A stretch of 64,000 nucleotides of DNA from an uncultured Bacteroidota bacterium (lineage in GTDB: Bacteria; Bacteroidota; Bacteroidia; AKYH767-A; OLB10). Below the pieces are notes generated by a model that had not been told where the DNA came from, searched no databases, and saw only the letters and a program-made list of their open reading frames with translations. Where the stretch lies: contig CAADHD010000025.1 of assembly GCA_900696575.1 (NCBI GenBank), forward strand, positions 149,753 to 213,752. The letters run 5' to 3'. Shown here in pieces: positions 7,778-17,532 of the stretch. Position 1 is the stretch's first letter; each line of letters starts with the position of its first letter. A program made the translations under genes and the position numbers.

Positions 7778-9547
7778 ATGAAAGAACTTTATACCCTCAA
7801 ACGCTTTTTCATTAAGTATAAAACAAGACTGCTTCTCGGGGCGCTTTTCGTAACGGTTGCCAATCTGTTCGGAATTATTCCTGCTAAACTGATTCGCGAA
7901 GCGGTTGACAGTGTTGCTTTCTATCAAGCATCTGAAAAAACCATAACCGATACTTTGCAAAAGGAGAACCTAAGCAAGCACCTGTTATTGCTCACTGCTC
8001 TTATTATTCTCTTCACGTTGCTTAAAGGCGTGTTTATGTTTTTAATGCGGCAAACGCTAATCGTGATGAGCCGTTGGATTGAATTCGATCAGAAGAATGA
8101 GATTTATAATCATTACCAGAAACTCGGCAACCGGTTTTATCATTCCGAATCAACAGGGGATATGGTAAACCGGATAAGTGAAGATGTAAGCCGTGTGAGA
8201 ATGTTTACCGGTCCGGCCATTATGTATTCGGTTAATCTTACCGTGATGTTTATTATGGTGATTGCAGCCATGATTCAGGTAAATGCAAGGCTTGCTTTGT
8301 TTGTTGCCGTGCCGTTGCCGCTGATGAGTTTACTGATCTATTACATCCATGAAATTATTCACCGGAAGAGCGAACTTGTTCAAATAAAACTTTCGGGAAT
8401 TGCGACTTTGGTTCAGGAATACTTTTCAGGCGTAAGAATACTGAAATCATTTTCTGGCGAAGCACAGGCCATAAGGATGATGAATACCTCTGCTGAAGAT
8501 TATAAGACTCATTCGGCAGAACTAAATCGCGTTAATGCATTGTTTATGCCTTTGCTTTTTCTGCTGATTGGTTTAAGTATTATTCTTACGGTTTACGTTG
8601 GCGGAATGGAAGTAATGGCGGGCAGGGCTACTGTGGGTAATCTGGCCGAATTTGTGGTTTATGTAAACATGCTGACATGGCCGGTTGCTTCCTTAGGTTG
8701 GGTGGTTTCACTTGTTCAGCGTGCTGCTGCCTCGCAGAAAAGAATTAATGAGTTTCTGTTGTTCACTCCTGATATTATTCCGGGAAATGATTTCATGGAA
8801 AGTTTTAATGGCCACATAGAGTTCAAACAGGTTTCCTATCAATATCCCGGTACTGAAGTACACGCTTTGGAAAATATTTCTTTTGACCTTAAGCCCGGAA
8901 AGACATTAGGTATAACCGGAATGACGGGTTCAGGAAAATCAACGCTTGCAATGCTTCTGCTCCGGCAGGATGATGTAAACCGTGGAGAAATTTTTATTGA
9001 CGGAAGAAACCTAAAAAACATCCATCTGCAGCAATACCGGAGTTTTACAGGTTATGTGCCTCAGGATGCATTTCTGTTCAGCGATACAATCATGGCCAAC
9101 ATCCGGTTCGGAGCTGCCGAAGCCGATGATGATTCTGTAATGGAAGCAGCCCGGTTGGCTGAAGTACATTATGAAATTGTACAATTTGCGCAGGGGTACG
9201 AAACGGTAATTGGCGAAAGGGGAATTACTTTATCGGGCGGACAAAAACAGAGGATAGCCATGGCACGTGCCTTTTTAAGAAAACCAAGCCTGCTCATTCT
9301 GGATGATTGCCTGAGCGCTGTGGATGCAAATACTGAAAAAGCAATCCTCAAAAACATTAAAAGAATAAGTGCAGGAGTTACTGCGATCATCATCAGCCAT
9401 AAACTTTCGGCTATTCAACATGCCGATGAAATCATTGTGATGGATCATGGAAAAATTGCTGAAAAGGGAAAGCATTACGATTTGATTAAAGCCGGAGGCA
9501 TTTATGCCGGCATACATCAGCTTCAGCAAATGGAAGTCTTTGCCTGA
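7778..9547 (+). CDS. ABC exporter half-transporter (MdlA-like)
   Basis: A 589-residue fused membrane-plus-ATPase protein of the type I exporter fold. About six helices lie in residues 1-310, and the nucleotide-binding domain runs from about 335 to the end. Walker A (GMTGSGKST), signature (LSGGQKQR) and the switch His (IIISHK) are all intact. Walker B reads LLILDDCLSAVD, with Asp509 followed by Asp510, where the catalytic Glu is expected. Family knowledge says such Glu-to-Asp half-transporters (MdlA, the degenerate half of heterodimers) usually pair with a second half. No partner gene is adjacent, so it may be a homodimer or pair in trans. The substrate is unknown; lipids or drugs are typical. 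Confidence 0.9.
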   Translation: MKELYTLKRFFIKYKTRLLLGALFVTVANLFGIIPAKLIREAVDSVAFYQASEKTITDTLQKENLSKHLLLLTALIILFTLLKGVFMFLMRQTLIVMSRWIEFDQKNEIYNHYQKLGNRFYHSESTGDMVNRISEDVSRVRMFTGPAIMYSVNLTVMFIMVIAAMIQVNARLALFVAVPLPLMSLLIYYIHEIIHRKSELVQIKLSGIATLVQEYFSGVRILKSFSGEAQAIRMMNTSAEDYKTHSAELNRVNALFMPLLFLLIGLSIILTVYVGGMEVMAGRATVGNLAEFVVYVNMLTWPVASLGWVVSLVQRAAASQKRINEFLLFTPDIIPGNDFMESFNGHIEFKQVSYQYPGTEVHALENISFDLKPGKTLGITGMTGSGKSTLAMLLLRQDDVNRGEIFIDGRNLKNIHLQQYRSFTGYVPQDAFLFSDTIMANIRFGAAEADDDSVMEAARLAEVHYEIVQFAQGYETVIGERGITLSGGQKQRIAMARAFLRKPSLLILDDCLSAVDANTEKAILKNIKRISAGVTAIIISHKLSAIQHADEIIVMDHGKIAEKGKHYDLIKAGGIYAGIHQLQQMEVFA

Positions 9548-9624
9548 GTTTGAACTACCGATTTTATCTTCGTGCCGCAACACAGCTAACATATTTTTTT
9601 TGAATCATTAAAAAACAAAAATTC

Positions 9625-10383
9625 ATGCGCAAAAAAATTGCAGCCGCCAACTGGAAAATGAACCTTAATATGTCTGATGCACTGCAGCTTACCCATGATG
9701 TAATGAAGGGCTTTAATGCCGTTGCCAGAAATTGTGAAATTATCTTAGCCCCCTCCTTTCCTTACCTGAGCTACATAGCAGGATTGACAAAAGAAAATAA
9801 CTCTATTCATGTGGCTGCTCAGGATTGTTCGGCTCATTCGCATGGAGCTTATACCGGTGAAGTATCGGCACAACAATTAAAATCTGCCGGAGCAACCCAT
9901 GTCATTCTCGGCCATTCGGAACGGAGAACATATCATCATGAGCAAAGCGAAATTCTTTATGAGAAAATTAAACAGGCATTAAGCCATAACTTAAAAATAA
10001 TTTTCTGCTGCGGTGAAACTCTTCAACAACGAAATTCAGAAAAACACTTTGCAACCGTAACACAGCAACTGGAAGAAACAGTTTTTAAGCTTGACCCGAA
10101 AGAACTGAGCCAGGTGATTATTGCTTACGAACCGGTATGGGCAATAGGTACCGGCATAAACGCAACGGCAGCACAGGCTCAGGAAATGCATCAATGCATA
10201 CGTAAGGAAACGAGAAACAAATTCGGAAACGAAGCAGACCACTTGCCTATTCTTTATGGCGGGAGCTGTAACGAGAAAAATGCCGCTGAATTATTTGCTC
10301 AACCTGATATTGACGGTGGGTTGATTGGAGGTGCTTCTCTGAAAACAGAAAGTTTTCTGGCCATTGCTGATGCTTTAGGGTAA
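9625..10383 (+). CDS. tpiA: Triosephosphate isomerase
   Basis: Interconverts dihydroxyacetone phosphate and glyceraldehyde 3-phosphate in glycolysis and gluconeogenesis. The 252-residue length is standard. All active-site elements are visible: Asn-Trp-Lys in AANWKMN, the electrophilic His in ILGHSERR, the catalytic Glu in AYEPVWAIGTG, and the phosphate loop near GGSCNEKNA and GLIGGASL. It follows the ABC exporter by 77 bases, and its last nine bases overlap the end of the convergent transporter gene. Confidence 0.98.
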   Translation: MRKKIAAANWKMNLNMSDALQLTHDVMKGFNAVARNCEIILAPSFPYLSYIAGLTKENNSIHVAAQDCSAHSHGAYTGEVSAQQLKSAGATHVILGHSERRTYHHEQSEILYEKIKQALSHNLKIIFCCGETLQQRNSEKHFATVTQQLEETVFKLDPKELSQVIIAYEPVWAIGTGINATAAQAQEMHQCIRKETRNKFGNEADHLPILYGGSCNEKNAAELFAQPDIDGGLIGGASLKTESFLAIADALG

Positions 10384-12147
10384 GGCTGCTTTCAACGGCC
10401 AATAATATGGCGTAACCATAAGAATAATGATTACAAGCAGGATGGTAAGCGGCAAACCGATTTTTATAAAGTCAATAAATTTATATTTACCCGGGCCGTA
10501 AACAAGAATGCAGGACGGTTCAAACGGAGTTATAAAAGAGATGGATGCACAAAGCATAATACAGATGGCAAATTCACGCGGGTTGGCATTCATCATTTCA
10601 GCAGCTTGTAAAGCTACAGGCAGTACCACCAGTGCAGCAGCAGCATTGCTTAAAGGCTGAGTAAGCACTACAACCAGAACACAAAAGGCCGCCAGCACGG
10701 CATTAGGCCCGAAACCGCTTACTAACTTGATTATTTTTTCTGCAAGCAAAACCGAAGCTCCTGTCTTTTCCATGGCAATTCCGAAAGCACTCATGCCGGC
10801 AATTAAAATAAGCAACCGCCAGTCAATAACCTGATAAAGTTTTTCTGTGCTGATGGCACCAATTAAAACCGTCATTAACGAGGCAGAAAGAAAGGCCATG
10901 GAAAGCGGTATTACCTTTAAGGAACCAAGTAACACCGCAGCTATGAAAAACAGCGCGGTAAAAATACCTTTACGTTCCTTAAACATGTTCACTCTGAAAT
11001 CACCGAGTACTGTAAAATCAGGAGAATTACGCAGCGCATCAATGTTGTCCTTATGTCCTTGCATAAGCAGCAGATCTCCGGTTTTGAGTTTGATGTCGCC
11101 AATTTTCATTGCCAGATTTTCATTAAACCGGTGAACGGCAAGAACTATTACATCAAAATTCAGCCGGAAGCGCGATTCTTTCAAAGACTTGTTTATCAAA
11201 GCTGAATTGGGAGTAATCAGCACTTCGGCCAATTTTATTTTATTGGTCTGAAGTTCGGTATCGGTAATTACATCCCCCAGAATTTCGATTCCCTGACGTT
11301 CTTTAATTTTCATCAGCTCCTCTATATTGCATTCCACCAGCAGTATATCTTCGGGTTCAATTACTGAAGAGCGTACCGGAATTGTGTTCTCCTTATTTCT
11401 GAGCAGTCTTACTATGTTCACATTGCTTTTGGCAAGGTCAGAATCGAATACCCTCTGCCCTATCAGTTTTGAATTTTTGGAGATATAAATTTCCGTAAGG
11501 TATTGCCGGATTTCATATCCTTCAGTAAAACTTTTGGTTTCGCGCGAAGGAAGCAGCCATCTGGAAAAAACAAGGATGTAAACGATTCCGACAGCCGTCA
11601 GGATAATACCTATTGGAAGTATTTCAAAAAATCCAAGTGGTTCCATTCCCTGCTGTTTTATAAACCCGCTTACTGCCACATTGGTTGATGTGCCGATAAG
11701 CGTACATGTTCCGCCAAGCATGGAAGCAAAGGCAATGGGAATCAAAACTTTTGAAGGAAGCATTTTAAGCTTTCTGCTCATGGCTATGGCCGGACCGATA
11801 ACCAAGGCCGTAACGGTTGTATTATTCATAAAGGCAGAAAGCAAAGCAGTTATCAGCATCATGTTAATCAGAAACAACCACTTATTTTTTCTGACAATTT
11901 TTACAAGATAAGAACCCACTTTATCAAGTACCCCGGTTTCGTTCAGAGCACCGGTAATGACAAAGATGGAAGCCAGTATTACCATAAAATCACTGCTGAA
12001 GCCTATAAAGGCTTCTTCAGGATCAATCAATCCTGTTAGTACCAATATCAGCAATAATCCAATGGTAATTACATCAACCGGAAGTTTCTCGGAAGCAAAA
12101 AGCAGAATTGCCAGCACTAACAAACCAATAACCAGATACGCTTCCAT
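10375..12147 (-). CDS. SLC13/DASS-family transporter with two RCK_C (TrkA-C) domains
   Basis: A 590-residue inner-membrane transporter. The SLC13 repeats are visible as NNTTVTALVIGPAIAMSRK and GTSTNVAVSG in the first half, and as SNAAAALVVLPVA near the end. Between the two membrane halves lie two soluble RCK_C-like modules (about residues 210-290 and 305-390) with the typical pattern ending in GDILLV or GDLLLMQG. Such SLC13-RCK hybrids (SAC1/YfbS-like) are usually thought to move sulfate, other anions or dicarboxylates under ligand control; the substrate cannot be read here. The gene end overlaps the tpiA end by nine bases. Confidence 0.88.
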   Translation of the reverse strand: MEAYLVIGLLVLAILLFASEKLPVDVITIGLLLILVLTGLIDPEEAFIGFSSDFMVILASIFVITGALNETGVLDKVGSYLVKIVRKNKWLFLINMMLITALLSAFMNNTTVTALVIGPAIAMSRKLKMLPSKVLIPIAFASMLGGTCTLIGTSTNVAVSGFIKQQGMEPLGFFEILPIGIILTAVGIVYILVFSRWLLPSRETKSFTEGYEIRQYLTEIYISKNSKLIGQRVFDSDLAKSNVNIVRLLRNKENTIPVRSSVIEPEDILLVECNIEELMKIKERQGIEILGDVITDTELQTNKIKLAEVLITPNSALINKSLKESRFRLNFDVIVLAVHRFNENLAMKIGDIKLKTGDLLLMQGHKDNIDALRNSPDFTVLGDFRVNMFKERKGIFTALFFIAAVLLGSLKVIPLSMAFLSASLMTVLIGAISTEKLYQVIDWRLLILIAGMSAFGIAMEKTGASVLLAEKIIKLVSGFGPNAVLAAFCVLVVVLTQPLSNAAAALVVLPVALQAAEMMNANPREFAICIMLCASISFITPFEPSCILVYGPGKYKFIDFIKIGLPLTILLVIIILMVTPYYWPLKAALP

Positions 12148-12197
12148 AAAATTGACGGGGGTAAAAATAGGAAAGCAATACTACGCTGATGCGCAAT

Positions 12198-12650
12198 TCA
12201 ATCTGCTTTTTTCAGCATGATAGTATGCGGAATGCCATCTTCCAGATAATCTCCGAGCGGCTCAAAACCAAACGAGCGGTAAAATTCAATCAGATAAGAT
12301 TGGGCACCAATCCGGACAGGCACCTTTCCATAGGTTGACCTGATAAACTCAAGCGCAGCCTGCATTATCATTTTTCCGGCTCCGGTACCTCTGGATAGGG
12401 ACGAACTCACCACCCTTCCTATGGAAACTTCCGGATAGCTGATTCCCTGAGGCAACACACGCGCATAAGCTATTAAAGTTTTTTGTGAATCATATAACAT
12501 CAAATGATGGCTTTTCTGATCCTTACCATCGCAGTCAAGATAAGGACAGTTTTGTTCTACAATAAAAACTTCTTGTCTTAGCCTGAGCATTTCATAAAGT
12601 TCAGTGGATGTAAGCGCTGAAAAAGGTTTGATAATTAATGCCGTCTGCAT
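12198..12650 (-). CDS. GNAT-family acetyltransferase (ElaA-like)
   Basis: A 150-residue single-domain acetyltransferase. LRLRQEVFIVEQNCPYLDCDG near the N-terminus is the typical ElaA opening. The acetyl-CoA loop is represented by SRGTGAGKMIMQAAL, and FYRSFGFEPLGDYLEDGIPH forms the C-terminal strand-helix unit. The acceptor is unknown. It sits upstream of the SLC13 transporter on the same strand, 50 bases apart. Confidence 0.88.
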   Translation of the reverse strand: MQTALIIKPFSALTSTELYEMLRLRQEVFIVEQNCPYLDCDGKDQKSHHLMLYDSQKTLIAYARVLPQGISYPEVSIGRVVSSSLSRGTGAGKMIMQAALEFIRSTYGKVPVRIGAQSYLIEFYRSFGFEPLGDYLEDGIPHTIMLKKAD

Positions 12651-12758
12651 ATTTCCGGCAATAGTAGTACACAGATAAAAAAGAATAATTTTACATTATC
12701 CATTTCGTTCAGCTAAATGTTAGCTTAAAAATTCAGTCTTTTGCAACACTCATTTCTC

Positions 12759-13679
12759 ATGATTGAATCCGCGCAAACGCATGGCCTCTCGCATCTTGAA
12801 TTATATGCAAGGCAGGTAGTTGAAGGTTTTATAACAGGACTTCATAAAAGCCCGTTTCATGGTTTCTCAGTTGAATTTGCCGAACACCGCCTTTACAATA
12901 CCGGTGAGGCTACCAGGCATATTGACTGGAAGTTATTTGCCCGCACCGATAAACTTTTTGTAAAGCGTTATGAAGAAGAAACCAACCTGCGTTGTCAGTT
13001 GGTGATTGATAATTCTTCAAGCATGCATTATCCGCCTGCAGAAAAAAACAAGAAGGAAGTGCAGAATAAAATCACCTTCTCAGTGTATGCAGCCGCTTCG
13101 CTCATGTACCTTCTAAAAATGCAGCGCGATGCAGCCGGGCTTACTGTCTTTACTGATAAAGTTGATATACATACACCGGCACGCTCTACTGCTGTACATC
13201 ATAAACTGATGATGCATAAACTGGAAGAAATCATGATGGAGGCTTCAAGGCCTGTGCGTACCAATGCTGCTGCTGCCTTGCATGAAATTGCCGAAAACCT
13301 GCATCGCAGAAGCATGGTCATCCTCTATAGCGATATGTTTGACAATATGAGCGATTCTGAAAATCTTTTTGATGCACTCAAGCACTTGCGCTATAACAAA
13401 CACGAAGTAATACTTTTCCATGTTACCGACAGACAGAAAGAAGAAGAATTTGATTTTGAAAACCGTCCTTACAAATTTGTAGATGTCGAAACCGGTGAAG
13501 AAGTAAAAGTGCATAGCCACTTAGTGCGCGATGCCTACCAAAAATCCATGCAGTCGTTTAAAAAAGAACTGATGCTGCGCTGCGCCCAGTACCGTATTGA
13601 TTTTGCCGAAGCCGACATACACCGCGGCTTTAACCAGGTGCTTATGACCTATCTTGTTAAACGCGCTAAACTTTTCTGA
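12759..13679 (+). CDS. DUF58 domain protein (vWA-like)
   Basis: A 306-residue cytoplasmic protein of the DUF58 family. The hallmark stretch RHIDWKLFARTDKLFVKRYE is present at about residue 50, followed by a von Willebrand A-like metal site (DNSSSM; Asp-x-Ser-x-Ser). DUF58 proteins are usually linked to MoxR-type AAA ATPases and envelope or stress functions; no MoxR gene is in this window. The frame is open up to a TTG at 12741, but that TTG ends a promoter-like GTCTTTTG (12736-12743). The ATG at 12759 is therefore the likelier start. Its stop overlaps the next ATG by one base (TGATG). Confidence 0.85.
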   Translation: MIESAQTHGLSHLELYARQVVEGFITGLHKSPFHGFSVEFAEHRLYNTGEATRHIDWKLFARTDKLFVKRYEEETNLRCQLVIDNSSSMHYPPAEKNKKEVQNKITFSVYAAASLMYLLKMQRDAAGLTVFTDKVDIHTPARSTAVHHKLMMHKLEEIMMEASRPVRTNAAAALHEIAENLHRRSMVILYSDMFDNMSDSENLFDALKHLRYNKHEVILFHVTDRQKEEEFDFENRPYKFVDVETGEEVKVHSHLVRDAYQKSMQSFKKELMLRCAQYRIDFAEADIHRGFNQVLMTYLVKRAKLF

Positions 13680-16600
13680 TGATTCGTATAGCTCTTACTC
13701 TTGCCCTGCTTTTCCTTCTTTTATTCAATTTAAATGCTCAGTATTTCCAGCAGGAGGTTCATTACAATATTACCGTCAGCCTGGATGATAAAAACCGTAT
13801 GCTTTATGGTGAATTGACGCTTGATTACTCCAATCATTCACCGCAATCGCTTGCCTTTATTTGGTTTCATCTATGGCCGAATGCTTATAAAAATGACACC
13901 ACGGCTTTGGCAAAACAATTCCTGAAAAGGAATGATCTTTCCTTTCATCATACATCCGATGAAAATCGCGGTTTTATAGATAACCTTCAATTTGAAAGCA
14001 ACGGAAAGAATTTGAAATGGAATTACCACCCGCAGCATATTGACATCTGCAAAGTTGAACTGGCTGAGCCATTACTCCCCGGCCAATCCATCACCATTAA
14101 AACACCCTTCCGTGTTAAAATTCCTGTTGCTCCGCTTTCGAGGCTTGGCCATGCTGGCGATGCCTTTTATATTACTCAATGGTATCCCAAACCGGCAGTA
14201 TTTGATAAAGACGGATGGCATACCATGCCTTACCTCGACCAGGGCGAATTTTATTCTGAATACGGAAGTTTTGAAGTAAGCATTACCCTTCCTCAAAATT
14301 ATGTAGTTGCGGCTACCGGTATTCTTCAAACCGAAATTGAACAACACTGGATGGACAGCATTGCCGCTGCCACTTCTTCACTTAACGAATATCCAAAATC
14401 AAATGACTTTCCTGAATCGTCTTCAACTTTAAAAACACTTACTTACAAGCAAAACAACATTCACGATTTTGCATGGTTTGCCGATAAACGATTCCACATC
14501 ATGCAAAGCAGCGTTACACTTCCGCATTCCAGACGTGAAGTAAAAACGGCTGTTTACTTTACCAACGACAGGCCTGACCTCTGGAAAAAAGCGGCTGATT
14601 ATGTTGACAGCGCACTCTATTATTATTCGCTCTGGAATGGCGACTATCCGTATAACTATTGCTCAGCCGTAGATGGCGTGGGTTCCTGGGGCGGCATGGA
14701 ATATCCCATGGTAACTATTATCGGAAAAACAAACAGTGATTTAGCGCTGGAAGATGTAATTGTTCACGAAGTAGGCCACAACTGGTTTTACGGTATTCTC
14801 GGAACCAATGAGCGCGCTCATGCCTGGATGGATGAAGGTATAAACACGGCAAATGAATTACGCTATTACAGCCGCGGATTGAAAGAACATGAAAATGCCG
14901 GCTCAGTCATTTACGGTTTAAAAGGTTTGCCGAAGTTTTTAGGCCTGCATTCGTTGAGCATGGAAGAATTAGGAAGGTTTGAATACCTGATGAATGCACG
15001 TCAACATACCGATCAGCCTGCTTCTCTCAGCTCCGAAGAATTTACTGGTTCAAACTATGCTGCCGTTGTCTATATTAAAACTGCCCTGGCTTTTGATTAC
15101 CTGAGGCAATACCTTGGCAATGCACTTTATGATACCTGCATGCATGCTTATTTCAATCAATGGAAATTCAAACATCCCGGACCTGATGATCTCAGAAAAA
15201 CATTGGAAGAACTAACCGGAAAACCATTAGCCTGGTTTTTTGACGGAATGATAAACAGCGATAAGAAAACCGATGTGGCCATCACTTCCATCAAGCCGCT
15301 ACGGGCCGAAAACCTTATCAATCCGAGCGGTCATAGTTTCGGAATTACATTGAAAAATAAAGGAGGAATTGCATTGCCGGTTCAGCTTTCCGCTTTTAAA
15401 AACGGAGAATATCAATCTTCAAAATGGATTGGCGGATTTGAAGGAAAACAGAAAATCAGTTTCTCCTGTGCTCATTGCGATGAAATAAAATTGAATGCCT
15501 CTTCCCTCGATTTGTTTGAATGCAACAACCGCGTAAAAACCAAAGGCGTTTTTAAAAAAGCACGCCCGCTCAGATTCCGATGGTTGTTCGGTAAAGAAGA
15601 TGAGCGATACCACGAAATCTTTTTCACTCCGCTGGCCGGATGGAATGAATACGATAAATGGATGCCCGGTGTGGCTTTTCACAATCGGGTACTTCCGGGA
15701 AATCCTTTTGAGTATTCGCTCCTGCCACTCTATTCATCAGGCACAAAATCTTTGGCAGGAAATGGAAACTTTGACTGGTCTTTCTTTCCTTCTTCCGCTT
15801 TCATCCACAAAATAGTTTTTTCGGCAGAAGTCACACGATTTACTTTTTACAGGCAAAAGAAAAATGATTTTACCGATGCTTTCAATCTGCAATACTCTGC
15901 AATTCCCGTTTCGTTGCAATTTAATTTTAAAAAGAAAGATGCCTTATCGCCCCAGTCGTCTTCCATCCAATTTAGAAACATCAGCACACTCGTGGATGAG
16001 CGTGTATTTAATGGAACAACTTTATTGACCGAAACTGCAAAACTGCATTATCAGCAGGCACATTTTAATTTTAAGAACAGCCGGTTGTTTGACCCATTCT
16101 CCTTAACCGCAGCTCTCGAAAACGGAAAGAATTACACCAAGGCACAGGCAGAGTTTAATTACCTCATTTCGTACCGCAATCCGGGAAAGGGAATCCGTTC
16201 GCGGTTGTTTGCCGGTGTATTTCTGCGCAATGATGAAACAATACGCAATTACAAATTCCGCATGAGTGCCTGGAGCGGTTATCAGGATTATCTGTTTGAT
16301 AACTGGTTTATCGGAAGGTCGGAAATTGATGGTATTCTTTCGCAGCAAATGGAAATGAATGATGGTGGATTTAAATCATTCTCTTTTGCCGGACAAAGCG
16401 ATAAATGGCTCACAGCCTTGAATTTTACCTTTGATTTTCCGGGAAGATTGCCGATTGCCTTCTTCTTTGATGCAGGCATGGTTCCCAAAGAAAAATTTGG
16501 CGATTTTGAATCAGAATCATTTTACTACGATGGCGGCCTTTCATTCTTCCTGATGCGTAATGCTCTCGAAATTCATGTTCCGCTTTTCCGTTCCTCAGCA

Positions 16601-16711
16601 ATACGTGATGCACAGGAAGTGAATGAAAAAAAGTTTACTGACAACATCCGTTTTGTTGTTTCCATCCGCAAACTTGGTATTAAAAGCTTGCGAAGCAACA
16701 TGAGTTTTTAA
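13679..16711 (+). CDS. M1-family (gluzincin) metallopeptidase-like exported protein
   Basis: A 1010-residue protein with an N-terminal signal peptide (cleavage likely after LFNLNA). The M1 zinc site is complete: HEVGH at residues 363-367, then 18 residues, then Glu386 in WMDEG. The exopeptidase motif appears as GSWGGMEYP, in place of GAMEN. The N-terminal beta-sandwich (residues 25-240) is typical of aminopeptidase N. The last 400 residues are beta-rich, with alternating aromatic strands resembling an outer-membrane beta-barrel or surface domain. A periplasmic or surface aminopeptidase is likely. Translationally coupled to the DUF58 gene upstream; lpxH follows after four bases. Confidence 0.87.
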   Translation: MIRIALTLALLFLLLFNLNAQYFQQEVHYNITVSLDDKNRMLYGELTLDYSNHSPQSLAFIWFHLWPNAYKNDTTALAKQFLKRNDLSFHHTSDENRGFIDNLQFESNGKNLKWNYHPQHIDICKVELAEPLLPGQSITIKTPFRVKIPVAPLSRLGHAGDAFYITQWYPKPAVFDKDGWHTMPYLDQGEFYSEYGSFEVSITLPQNYVVAATGILQTEIEQHWMDSIAAATSSLNEYPKSNDFPESSSTLKTLTYKQNNIHDFAWFADKRFHIMQSSVTLPHSRREVKTAVYFTNDRPDLWKKAADYVDSALYYYSLWNGDYPYNYCSAVDGVGSWGGMEYPMVTIIGKTNSDLALEDVIVHEVGHNWFYGILGTNERAHAWMDEGINTANELRYYSRGLKEHENAGSVIYGLKGLPKFLGLHSLSMEELGRFEYLMNARQHTDQPASLSSEEFTGSNYAAVVYIKTALAFDYLRQYLGNALYDTCMHAYFNQWKFKHPGPDDLRKTLEELTGKPLAWFFDGMINSDKKTDVAITSIKPLRAENLINPSGHSFGITLKNKGGIALPVQLSAFKNGEYQSSKWIGGFEGKQKISFSCAHCDEIKLNASSLDLFECNNRVKTKGVFKKARPLRFRWLFGKEDERYHEIFFTPLAGWNEYDKWMPGVAFHNRVLPGNPFEYSLLPLYSSGTKSLAGNGNFDWSFFPSSAFIHKIVFSAEVTRFTFYRQKKNDFTDAFNLQYSAIPVSLQFNFKKKDALSPQSSSIQFRNISTLVDERVFNGTTLLTETAKLHYQQAHFNFKNSRLFDPFSLTAALENGKNYTKAQAEFNYLISYRNPGKGIRSRLFAGVFLRNDETIRNYKFRMSAWSGYQDYLFDNWFIGRSEIDGILSQQMEMNDGGFKSFSFAGQSDKWLTALNFTFDFPGRLPIAFFFDAGMVPKEKFGDFESESFYYDGGLSFFLMRNALEIHVPLFRSSAIRDAQEVNEKKFTDNIRFVVSIRKLGIKSLRSNMSF

Positions 16712-16715
16712 TGAC

Positions 16716-17468
16716 ATGAGTAACGGAAAAAAGATTTATTTCCTCAGTGATTTTCACCTTGGCGTGCCTGATGCCAAAGCCAGCCGCGAACGTGAGCTTA
16801 GAATTGTACGCTGGCTTGACTCGGTTAAAAACGAAGCTGCTGAGATTTACCTGCTTGGCGATGTGTTCGATTTCTGGTTTGAGTACCGTCATTCCATTCC
16901 GAAAGGATTTATCCGCTTGCAGGGCAAACTGGCTGAGCTTTCCGATTACGGTATATTAATTCACTACTTCACCGGCAATCACGACATGTGGGTGTTTGAT
17001 TACCTGCCTTCCGAAATAGGAATGAAACTATACCGCAAACCGATTGTCAGAGAAATAGATGGCAAGAAATTTTTTATTGGCCATGGCGATGGACTCGGCC
17101 CGGGCGACTATAAATACAAATTCATCAAAAAAATTTTTGCAAGTAAAATTTGCCAATGGTTGTTTGCGCGTATTCATCCCAATGCCGGAATTGCCCTTGC
17201 AAACTACTGGAGCCGTAAAAGCCGTATTGCCACCGGAAACTATGATGAAGTTTATAAAGGTGACGATAAAGAATACTTAGTTGTATTTGCCAAAAAAGAA
17301 TTGCAGAAACAGCATATTGACTATTTCATTTTCGGCCACCGGCATCTGGTGATTGACAAGAAAGCAGGAGAAAATTCGCGCTACATCAACCTGGGTGATT
17401 GGATTAAATTCAATACCTATGCCGTGTGGGACGGAAAGGAGCTTCAACTATTCACCTTTAGTCCTTGA
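16716..17468 (+). CDS. lpxH: UDP-2,3-diacylglucosamine diphosphatase (LpxH-type)
   Basis: A 250-residue calcineurin-like phosphoesterase. The metal-ligand blocks are in order: SDFHLG, GDVFDFWFEY, GNHDMW, GHGDGLGPGDY and FGHRH. The FDFWFEY variant and the overall length fit LpxH, which hydrolyses UDP-2,3-diacylglucosamine to lipid X in lipid A synthesis at the inner face of the membrane. The start lies four bases after the M1 peptidase stop, so both are in one transcript with DUF58. The frame overlaps no other gene. Confidence 0.92.
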   Translation: MSNGKKIYFLSDFHLGVPDAKASRERELRIVRWLDSVKNEAAEIYLLGDVFDFWFEYRHSIPKGFIRLQGKLAELSDYGILIHYFTGNHDMWVFDYLPSEIGMKLYRKPIVREIDGKKFFIGHGDGLGPGDYKYKFIKKIFASKICQWLFARIHPNAGIALANYWSRKSRIATGNYDEVYKGDDKEYLVVFAKKELQKQHIDYFIFGHRHLVIDKKAGENSRYINLGDWIKFNTYAVWDGKELQLFTFSP

Positions 17469-17532
17469 CCTTCGGCATATTACCCTCCAATCAAATTCCT
17501 TTTATTTGCACCGCTTTTCCGAAAAACAATTC

